From: Verrucomicrobiota bacterium
GTDB taxonomy: Bacteria; Verrucomicrobiota; Verrucomicrobiia; Chthoniobacterales; UBA10450
Reading direction: 5' to 3'
NCBI GenBank assembly: GCA_003220055.1
Contig: QHRF01000081.1
Coordinates: 1 to 48,663 of the forward strand
Length of the DNA: 48,663 nt
Shown: positions 42,732 to 48,663 of the stretch, piece by piece
How positions within the stretch are numbered: the stretch's first letter is position 1
Layout of the letters: each line of letters opens with the position of its first letter
Program-made: the position numbers and the translations under genes
Notes under the pieces: model-generated
Seen by the model: only the letters and a program-made list of their open reading frames with translations
Database searches by the model: none
Told to the model about the DNA's origin: nothing

Positions 42732-43599
42732 TTGCTGTGCACGGAATTTTGGCGCTTCGTCGATTGGGGTGTGCGCAATCTTCCGGCGATTTTGCATCGG
42801 CCATTAATTTGGATTGCGGCTTTCCTGTTTTTCTTCGTCGCGGCTCCGGCCCGCAAATCCCTTCTGCGAAATTTAAGCCTGATTCGTCCTGCCTCGTGGC
42901 GCGTGATGAGTTATCTGCGCGTCCTTCGGGTGTTCACAAATTTCGGTTGGTCGCTGACCGATGCGGCGACCTATCGAATGTCGAAGACGCGATTTAAGTA
43001 CGAGCTCGAGGGCGGGAGATTTTTAGATCAGCTCGCCGTCGCGAGAGGTGGAGTTGTTCTGACCGCGCACATGGGCAACTACGATTTGGGCGCGGCGCTG
43101 TTCGCTGAAAAATTCCATCGCCAAATCCAGATGGTCCGCGCGCCGGAGCCGGACGCGCTCGCCGGCCCAACACGTCGATCTTGCCTTGCAACAATCGAGC
43201 GCCGGCGCGGTCAAAGTCGGCTACAGCAGCGATGGAACTTCGCTTGCATTCGATTTGCTAAACGCTCTGCGCAGTGGAGAGATCATTTCGATTCAGGGCG
43301 ACCGTGTGGTTGGCGAAGTCGCTTGTGCGCCGGTGAGATTTTTTAATCGTGAGATTCTCTTGCCGAACGGGCCCTTTGTTCTTTCGCTCGCTTCCGAGAC
43401 ACCAATCTATCCGCTCTTCATCGTCCGGACCGGCTATCGCAAATACAAGATCATTGCGCGCGAACCAATTCTTCCTTTCCGCAACGCGGCATCGCGGGAC
43501 GTAGTCATCGCCGATGCGATGCAGAATTGGGCGCGAGTGTTGGAAGAAGTGGTCAGCTGCTACTGGCCACAATGGTTCGCCTTTACCCCGTTGTCCTAA
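42732..43599 (+). pseudogene. Lipid A-type (LpxL/HtrB-like) acyltransferase broken by a frameshift
   Basis: Reading frame 1 gives a signal-anchor protein with the LABLAT motif TAHMGNYD (H and D catalytic). After QMVRAPEPDALAG it diverges into nonsense. The next frame gives QHVDLALQQSSAGAVKVGYSSDG and continues to the family-typical C-terminus ending WPQWFAFTPLS. An extra C in the CCC run at 43166-43168 explains it: removing one C restores a continuous ORF of about 288 residues. It could be a real pseudogene, a programmed shift or a sequencing error. The start is a TTG at 42732, in the same frame as the flavoprotein stop at 42699. An intact enzyme would acylate lipid A or related lipids. Confidence 0.8.
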
Positions 43600-43618
43600 A
43601 GACCGCTCGCGCCCGACT

Positions 43619-44716
43619 TTAGCTCGGGTTCACCAGTTGCAAATACCACTGCACGAACTTTTCGCCAAAGAACATCCAGGTGAGCGCGCCGAAGGCGAGG
43701 TACGGACCGAACGGCAATTTCGCCGACCAAACGCGTTTTCCGATGAGCAACGTGGCCAGGCCAACGATTGAGCCGGCGACCGAACCGGCGAAAATGCTGA
43801 ACAAAACACCGCGCCATCCGAGAAAGGCGCCGATCGCTGCCAGAAATTTTAAATCGCCGCGCCCCATTGCTTCGCGCGGGATTTCCAGCTCGTGCGCAAT
43901 ACCGGAAACCCGATCGACCGCATCGAGCACGAATTCATCAGCGCCGACACGGACGCGGTTGTAGTGGAACTCCAGGACCGCATTTCCAAAAACGCGATTG
44001 TCGATCTTTGCTTCGTCGCAGTGGAGTAAGAGACGGTCTTTTTCGCGCGCAAAGTAATCGCTCCACAGACTGCGTTCTTCCCCGACGACGAACTCGGCGT
44101 CGTCGCCATGGCGCGTCCAGCTAAACGGAGTTGGTCCATCCAGCTTTACTCGTTTTCTGCCGAAAGCGATCTTTCCGCCCTCCAGCACGATCCACAAAAT
44201 CACGTAACCGAGCGCGGCCGCGAGAGCAGCGCGCACCAGCGCGGCCAGACGCGAATCCGTACTCATCAACTCGGGAACGATAAAGCTCGCAGCAATTCCC
44301 GCGATTGTTCCGCCGATCGTGATTTGATCGGGAATAATAAAATGTTCGAGATCGACGAAGGTGGCGATGAGCAGGATCGAAACGAAAACCCAATAGGCGA
44401 CGGCGATCTTCCACGGGAAAATTTCCCAAACGGCGAGAAATAAAAGCGCGGTGAGCAATTCGACGCCGAAATAGCGAAAGGCAATCCTGGCCCCGCACTT
44501 GGCGCAACGGCCGCGCAAAAACAGCCAGCTCACCAGCGGAATATTTTGGTGCCACGGAATTTGGGTTTTGCAGACCGGGCAAAACGAGCGGCGCGGTTCT
44601 TTGATCGAGATATCGCGCGGCAACCGATAAATGCCGACGTTGAGAAACGAGCCGATGGCCGCGCCGAGAACGAACGCGACCACAGTGAAAACGGTGTAAT
44701 AGAAAGAGATTTCCAC
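43619..44716 (-). CDS. Prepilin peptidase/N-methyltransferase (A24) with insertion
   Basis: A 365-residue type IV prepilin peptidase. The zinc-binding cytoplasmic loop carries C46-P-V-C49 and C71-A-K-C74. The aspartic protease residues are D122 (FVDLEHFIIPD) and D288 (GRGDLK). A segment of about 90 residues (about 188-280) between them is unusual: it is soluble, acidic and beta-rich, and is absent from E. coli-type enzymes. The enzyme cleaves and methylates type IV pilins or type II secretion pseudopilins. No pilin gene is next to it. It follows tatC by 4 bases in the minus-strand operon. Confidence 0.94.
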   Translation of the reverse strand: MEISFYYTVFTVVAFVLGAAIGSFLNVGIYRLPRDISIKEPRRSFCPVCKTQIPWHQNIPLVSWLFLRGRCAKCGARIAFRYFGVELLTALLFLAVWEIFPWKIAVAYWVFVSILLIATFVDLEHFIIPDQITIGGTIAGIAASFIVPELMSTDSRLAALVRAALAAALGYVILWIVLEGGKIAFGRKRVKLDGPTPFSWTRHGDDAEFVVGEERSLWSDYFAREKDRLLLHCDEAKIDNRVFGNAVLEFHYNRVRVGADEFVLDAVDRVSGIAHELEIPREAMGRGDLKFLAAIGAFLGWRGVLFSIFAGSVAGSIVGLATLLIGKRVWSAKLPFGPYLAFGALTWMFFGEKFVQWYLQLVNPS

Positions 44717-44720
44717 GCGA

Positions 44721-45503
44721 TCAGGTAAGACTCGAACGCGATTTTCGACGCTCCATCAACCAGGCGACCCAGATGCAGCTTTCATAAAGTAAAGACATCG
44801 GCAACCCCATCGCGATGAGGGTCAAGAGATCCGGCGTCGGCGCAATAATAGCCGCGAGGATAAAAATGAGCACCACCGCGTAAGGCCGCGTCCGGGCCAT
44901 GAATTTGTAAGTGACAAGACCGAAGTAAACCAAAGCGAGGACGACAACCGGCAATTCAAAAGCCATTCCGAAACCGAGCACGAATTTCGTTACGAATGAA
45001 TAATATTGCTGGACGGTCCAGGTTGGTGCCCATCCGAGCGATTGGGTGTCGCGGAAGAAGAAAAGGATCGTTTTCGGAAGCAACCAAAAATAGCAAACGG
45101 CCACTCCGAGTAGAAAGAGTCCAAAGCTACCGACGATGGCGGGAAGCAAAAAACGTTTCTCGACTGCGGTCAGGGCGGGAAGAACAAATTCCGCAAGGAA
45201 ATAAAGCAGTAACGGAAATGAAACGACAATGCCGGCGTAAAACGCGAGATGAAACGAAATCACGAACGAATCGGTAATGCCTAACGCCTTGAGCGCGCCC
45301 ACCTGTGGGTCGACATTGTGGAGCGGCGCTTGCATCACTCGCACGAGGATCGAACGAAAGGCGAAACAAACGATCATCGCCAGGACGAGAGTGATCGCCA
45401 TTTTCACGACCGTCCAGCGCAGGTCTTCCAGATGCTCGAGGAATGGTTTGGACGTTTCGCTTTCAGGCACTTCGCGAAACTTGAAGATGTCGCGTAAAGC
45501 CAT
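44721..45503 (-). CDS. tatC: Sec-independent protein translocase TatC
   Basis: TatC is the signal-peptide receptor of the twin-arginine translocase, with six transmembrane helices. The 260-residue protein has PFLEHLEDLRWTVVKMAI at the N-terminus and FELPVVVLALVYFGLVTYKFMARTRPYAVV in the middle. It ends with a basic tail (ERRKSRSSL). No tatA or tatB is in the window. It is 4 bases from the prepilin peptidase gene and 7 bases from the NUDIX gene, so it is part of one transcription unit. Confidence 0.95.
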   Translation of the reverse strand: MALRDIFKFREVPESETSKPFLEHLEDLRWTVVKMAITLVLAMIVCFAFRSILVRVMQAPLHNVDPQVGALKALGITDSFVISFHLAFYAGIVVSFPLLLYFLAEFVLPALTAVEKRFLLPAIVGSFGLFLLGVAVCYFWLLPKTILFFFRDTQSLGWAPTWTVQQYYSFVTKFVLGFGMAFELPVVVLALVYFGLVTYKFMARTRPYAVVLIFILAAIIAPTPDLLTLIAMGLPMSLLYESCIWVAWLMERRKSRSSLT

Positions 45504-45510
45504 GTCTCGA

Positions 45511-46119
45511 TCAGCGCGGCCCTAACGAAATGAAAGCGCCTGCGGCGAGACGCGCGCAAATTCCAAGCGTGTTGGAGTCCCGAATCTCATTCTGCGCAAT
45601 CATCCGGCCTAATTCAGTAGTGGTAACCGCTCGACATTCGAGAATCGCCTCACCTTCCTCCCGGCTGTGCACATCGGCGGGTTGAACCGGCCTGGCCAGG
45701 AAAAAATAGCAATGCTCGTCGGTCAGACCAGCCGAAGTGAAAAAATAACCGAGCGGAACCAGTTCGCCGCCGGGCGCCAGGTCATGACCTGTTTCTTCGT
45801 GTAATTCGCGCAAAGCAACAGCTTCGATTTCTTTCTCATTAGGCTCGACCTCGTCGTCGATCTGACCAGCGGGCATTGACCAAATCGCTGCCCGAATCGG
45901 AATCCTCTCTTCCTTAATGAGCAGAAATTTTCCGTCGCTCGTCATGGGCGCAATCACCACGGCTGCCTTGCGTCGGATGGTCGTCCAAGTCCGCGCTTGT
46001 GAGCTCGAAGGCGTTCGCACCTGCTCGGTGACGACATCGAGATGCGAATTTGTGAAATGGTGCTCGCTTGAAATTGTCTGCCAACCATCGTTATCCCGTA
46101 CCAGTTTGCTCCGTTTCAC
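45511..46119 (-). CDS. NUDIX hydrolase, ADP-ribose pyrophosphatase-like
   Basis: A 202-residue NUDIX enzyme. The Nudix box runs from near PAGQIDD through EKEIEAVALRELHEETGHDL, with the REL-EE core binding Mg2+. The LIKEERIPIRAAIWSMPAGQ segment is typical of ADP-ribose or nucleoside-diphosphate-sugar hydrolases. The substrate is not proven. It has 99 bases to the upstream argH, which include the cloverleaf repeat, and 7 bases to tatC. Confidence 0.9.
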   Translation of the reverse strand: MKRSKLVRDNDGWQTISSEHHFTNSHLDVVTEQVRTPSSSQARTWTTIRRKAAVVIAPMTSDGKFLLIKEERIPIRAAIWSMPAGQIDDEVEPNEKEIEAVALRELHEETGHDLAPGGELVPLGYFFTSAGLTDEHCYFFLARPVQPADVHSREEGEAILECRAVTTTELGRMIAQNEIRDSNTLGICARLAAGAFISLGPR

Positions 46120-46160
46120 GTGAGAAGATTATGAACGCGACGTCGAAAAGCGAATGTTTA

Positions 46161-46233
46161 GGTAGGGGCGGTTCACCTGAACCGCCCGCAAACGCCAGTC
46201 CGGCTCGGACCGATTGGGTCAATCGCCCCTACC
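46161..46233. repeat. REP-like cloverleaf element (73 nt) overlapping the end of argH
   Basis: An 8-bp outer stem GGTAGGGG (46161-46168) / CCCCTACC (46226-46233) encloses three hairpins. GGGCGGTTCA/TGAACCGCCC spans 46166-46187; it shares three bases with the outer stem, so these pairings compete at the edge. GTCCG/CGGAC spans 46198-46210 and CGATTG/CAATCG spans 46211-46225. Its two ends match the element at 20219-20274 in opposite orientation. The argH stop codon (46219-46221) lies inside it. Confidence 0.82.
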
Positions 46234-47592
46234 AATGCGCTCGTGCCAGGCCTTGATCTGCGCTTTGACATTCTCCGGCGAAGGTGCGCCAATGGCGCGA
46301 CGCGCAACGAGCGAACGGCGGACATCGAAAACATCCACGACATCGACATCGAACAGCGGCGAGAGCTTTTTTAGATCAGCCAGCGCGATCGCGTTAAGCT
46401 TTGTTCCCTGAGCAACTGCATTGGCCACGAGCGCGCCGACGATTTCGTGCGCTTCGCGAAAAGGCACTCCTTTCTTAACCAGGTATTCGGCAAGATCGGT
46501 CGCGAGGAGATTCGGGTCATTTGCGGCTGCTTCCATTCGCTCGCGGTTAACTTTCAATTGGGGCAACATTGCCGGGAATAGTTCGAGCGCAGCGGAGATG
46601 GTATCGACCGAATCAAAGAGCGCTTCTTTATCTTCCTGGAGATCACGGTTGTAGGACGAAGGCAGTCCCTTCAACGTCGTCAGGATCGACATCAGGTTTC
46701 CGTAAAGCCGCCCAGTTCTCCCGCGCGTCAGCTCGGCCATGTCCGGATTCTTTTTCTGCGGCATCAAACTCGAGCCGGTCGAAAACCCTTCACTGAACTC
46801 GACGAAACCAAATTCGCTCGTGCTCCAGATGATCAAATCTTCGCTCAAACGGGAGAGATGCATTCCAATCATCGCGAGACAGAAGAGGAATTCGCAGACA
46901 AAGTCGCGATCGCTCACCGCATCGAGACTGTTTTGGCTTATGCGAGCAAACCCGAGTTCGCGGGCAATCAATTCGCGATCAAGGACGATGGTGGAGCCGG
47001 CGAGCGCACCGGAGCCGAGCGGAAGAACGTCCGTTCGTTGTAGACAATCGCGCAGACGTTCGGCATCTCGCGCGAACGCTTCGATTTGGCCTAACAAGTA
47101 GTGCGCGAATAAAATCGGTTGGGCGCGCTGCAAATGGGTATATCCCGGCATGACAAGATCGACATGTTCCTCGGCGAGATCGAGAAATGCCGTTTGCAAT
47201 TTCTTGAGCAACGCCGATGCCCGCTCGATTTGCTCTTTGACATAAAGCCGCAGGTCGAGCGCAACCTGATCGTTGCGGCTCCGCGCGGTGTGCAGCTTCG
47301 CGCCCGCCTCGCCGATTTTTTTCGTGAGCGCGCTCTCGATATTCATGTGCGCGTCCTCGAGACCTTCGTCCCAGTGAAATTTGCCGGACTCAATTTCTTG
47401 TTCGATCTCGCGCAGCCCAGTTTCGATTTTTTTCTGTTCCGCCGCGGAGACAATCCCGGCTTTCGCCAGCGCCGCGACATGGGCAATCGAGCCAGCAATA
47501 TCGTGCCGACAAAGCCGGTAGTCGAAGGAGACGGATTCGCTGTAGCGCTGGGCAACGTCGGCGACGGCTTTCTGAAATCTTCCTTTTCGCAT
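46219..47592 (-). CDS. argH: Argininosuccinate lyase
   Basis: ArgH splits argininosuccinate into arginine and fumarate, the last step of arginine synthesis. The 457-residue protein has HTARSRNDQVALDLR, the catalytic helix THLQRAQPI, and the serine-containing signature GSSLMPQKKNP at 273-283. The N-terminus (MRKGRFQKA) lacks the usual WGGR start by a few residues. The last codons are in the REP-like cloverleaf, so the C-terminal GRGD tail may be element-derived. It follows the TPR gene at 48661 by 52 bases on the same strand. The window-wide motif occurs at 47155 (HVDLVMP). Confidence 0.96.
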   Translation of the reverse strand: MRKGRFQKAVADVAQRYSESVSFDYRLCRHDIAGSIAHVAALAKAGIVSAAEQKKIETGLREIEQEIESGKFHWDEGLEDAHMNIESALTKKIGEAGAKLHTARSRNDQVALDLRLYVKEQIERASALLKKLQTAFLDLAEEHVDLVMPGYTHLQRAQPILFAHYLLGQIEAFARDAERLRDCLQRTDVLPLGSGALAGSTIVLDRELIARELGFARISQNSLDAVSDRDFVCEFLFCLAMIGMHLSRLSEDLIIWSTSEFGFVEFSEGFSTGSSLMPQKKNPDMAELTRGRTGRLYGNLMSILTTLKGLPSSYNRDLQEDKEALFDSVDTISAALELFPAMLPQLKVNRERMEAAANDPNLLATDLAEYLVKKGVPFREAHEIVGALVANAVAQGTKLNAIALADLKKLSPLFDVDVVDVFDVRRSLVARRAIGAPSPENVKAQIKAWHERIGRGD

Positions 47593-47644
47593 GATTAACC
47601 AGCGGAACGCTGCGAACGTGTCACGCGGGGAAAGTTACCGCTAG

Positions 47645-48663
47645 TTATTTCGGCGCGAGAGAGGCAACGATCTTATCAAAGCGCGGGTCGCCGCGCAGTG
47701 GGTCCCAGTAGGGGTGCAAACGGAGTTCGCCGTAGCTCAAATAACCGGAAAGCTTTGCCGCGGCGCTCAATTGCTCGAAGGCGAGATCCTTCTCGCCCGT
47801 CCACGCATAAATAAGCGCCAAATTTTGCACCAATAGCGGACCGATGATCGCATCTTTCGTCACTGGCAGTAACTCGACTGCGCGGCGGCCTTCACGAATT
47901 GCGTCTTCCTTATTACCTAGGGCCGCGTCAGCCATCCCGAGCGCGCAGAGGGCCTCTGCGTAGGCTGGTTGCTCGCGCACCAGCTTGGCCATTTCGTTAC
48001 GCGCGCTGCTAAACGCAGCGCGTGCGGCTACTTTATCGCCACGCATCTGAGCGACTATGCCTTCGCACCAGACCCGCGGAAACAGAATCGTTTCCCGATG
48101 GCACCCATCGATCGGCAGCGCAGCCAGGGCGCGAAGCGCGGCATCGAAATCGCGATCGTATAATGCTGCGTTAAGCCAAAGCTCGGCGATGTTTTTGGCT
48201 TCGCGCGAATCTTTGGCAATGATCGCTTGGATCATCGAGACTAGTGGGCGCGCGTCGGCATGCCAGTGGAGCTCGATCTCCGCGCGCATAGCTCGCATCG
48301 CTGCGTCTTTTGGAACAAGCGCGATCGCGCGGTCCAAGGCACGCTCGGCATCAGCGTAACGGCGCAGACACTCATAGCTCCTGGCGATTTGTTCGAGAAA
48401 GGCAGAGTTTTGTGGATCAAGCTCGATAGCGCGCTCAAGATTTTTGGTCGATTCGGGCCATCGCCCTTGACGTCGATCGATATAGCCGAGTATTTGAAAC
48501 GGCATCGGATCATTAGGCAAACTCTTTTGTGCCAGGGTTAGCTCCTCCCGAGCGCGGTCGTAATCGTGATAACACCAGTACAAATGCTTGGCGAGAGCGA
48601 GATGCGCTTCGCCCGAGTTTGGGCGCAGGCGAGCGAGCGATTGGATTGCCCCGTTGGCCATAG
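47645..48663 (-). CDS. TPR-repeat protein, C-terminal part (N-terminus beyond right edge)
   Basis: About 338 residues are visible, and the reading frame is open to the right edge, so the ATG at 48661 is probably internal. At least seven TPR units are present (for example SGEAHLALAKHLYWCYHDYDRAREEL and MPFQILGYIDRRQGRWPES). It ends LHPYWDPLRGDPRFDKIVASLAPK, a tail I associate with large TPR proteins that carry N-terminal adenylate-cyclase, kinase or winged-helix domains. The N-terminal domain is outside the window, so the role is unknown. Confidence 0.75.
   Translation of the reverse strand, partial: MANGAIQSLARLRPNSGEAHLALAKHLYWCYHDYDRAREELTLAQKSLPNDPMPFQILGYIDRRQGRWPESTKNLERAIELDPQNSAFLEQIARSYECLRRYADAERALDRAIALVPKDAAMRAMRAEIELHWHADARPLVSMIQAIIAKDSREAKNIAELWLNAALYDRDFDAALRALAALPIDGCHRETILFPRVWCEGIVAQMRGDKVAARAAFSSARNEMAKLVREQPAYAEALCALGMADAALGNKEDAIREGRRAVELLPVTKDAIIGPLLVQNLALIYAWTGEKDLAFEQLSAAAKLSGYLSYGELRLHPYWDPLRGDPRFDKIVASLAPK

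Larger units (their letters stand above)
1552..47165. repeat. Dispersed motif family (A/T)TGTCGATCTT, 21 sites
   Basis: Copies of ATGTCGATCTT on the plus strand start at 1552, 5206, 5698, 6058, 11092, 11892, 25149, 25788, 26339 and 34826. On the minus strand (AAGATCGACAT) they start at 19899, 38865 and 47155. Copies of TTGTCGATCTT start at 16617, 21090, 24207 and 43998, and as AAGATCGACAA at 24503, 26060, 26661 and 28043. Eleven of the 13 exact copies are preceded by G. A further five core GTCGATCTT copies lie at 6741, 14051, 35616, 39444 (minus) and 43174. Counts are by eye and may be short. Confidence 0.85.

Noticed and set aside
42702-42740. GCCACTGGTGGC palindrome before the acyltransferase as a regulatory or REP site
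   Set aside because: Only a 5-bp stem with a 2-base loop forms, and no match to the other elements is seen.

Overview
The window is about 48.7 kb of a mid-to-high GC bacterial chromosome. Gene families and style (matrixin plus secreted partner, WxxGxW lipoprotein, TPR proteins, class A RNase P RNA, archaeal-type ProS, few strong Shine-Dalgarno sites, structured intergenic repeats) suggest Verrucomicrobiota, perhaps a soil Chthoniobacterales. That placement is inference; there is no 16S gene here. Almost everything is chromosomal core or family-typical accessory content. I see no prophage, insertion sequence, CRISPR array or plasmid gene.

Layout. 1-6.1 kb: a DsbD-like reductant carrier cut by the left edge, a small anchored protein, a secreted matrixin protease operon, and a lipoprotein behind threonine aldolase. 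6.3-11 kb: bifunctional PutA, then an alpha/beta hydrolase, a small membrane protein and a WxxGxW lipoprotein. 11-15.6 kb: a translation cluster, rsmI-rplU-rpmA-adk-(zinc ribbon)-fmt-pyrH-frr. 15.7-19.2 kb, minus strand: secreted RlpA-like protein, proS, glutaredoxin, membrane protein. 19.4-23.3 kb: rplM-rpsI, a TPR protein, a DUF421 protein, an aminotransferase and rnpB (minus). 23.4-29.7 kb: peroxiredoxin coupled to aconitase, a DUF2071 protein and a long coiled-coil/TPR protein. 29.86-30.09 kb: tRNA-His and tRNA-Arg. 30.1-38.8 kb: a GT-C glycosyltransferase fused to TPRs, membrane proteins, tandem ACT protein, amino-acid permease, secreted protein, peptidoglycan amidase and YihY. 38.9-43.6 kb: MGDG-synthase-like glycosyltransferase, NagA, a halogenase-like flavoprotein and a frameshifted lipid A-type acyltransferase. 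43.6-48.7 kb, minus strand: TPR protein (cut by the right edge), argH, NUDIX, tatC and prepilin peptidase.

The most unusual signal is at the DNA level. The word (A/T)TGTCGATCTT occurs 21 times by my reading (13 with A first, mostly preceded by G), on both strands. Inside genes it is read in all three codon phases, and a few copies lie just upstream of start codons. Seven copies lie in aconitase alone. Protein conservation cannot explain this. It looks like a genome-wide signal word (uptake-, repair- or segregation-like) or a methylation/binding site.

A second signal is a family of REP-like structured repeats. A 73-nt cloverleaf lies at the end of argH and a 56-nt two-hairpin form lies between rpsI and a TPR gene. 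A related hairpin appears to sit inside the RNase P RNA gene.
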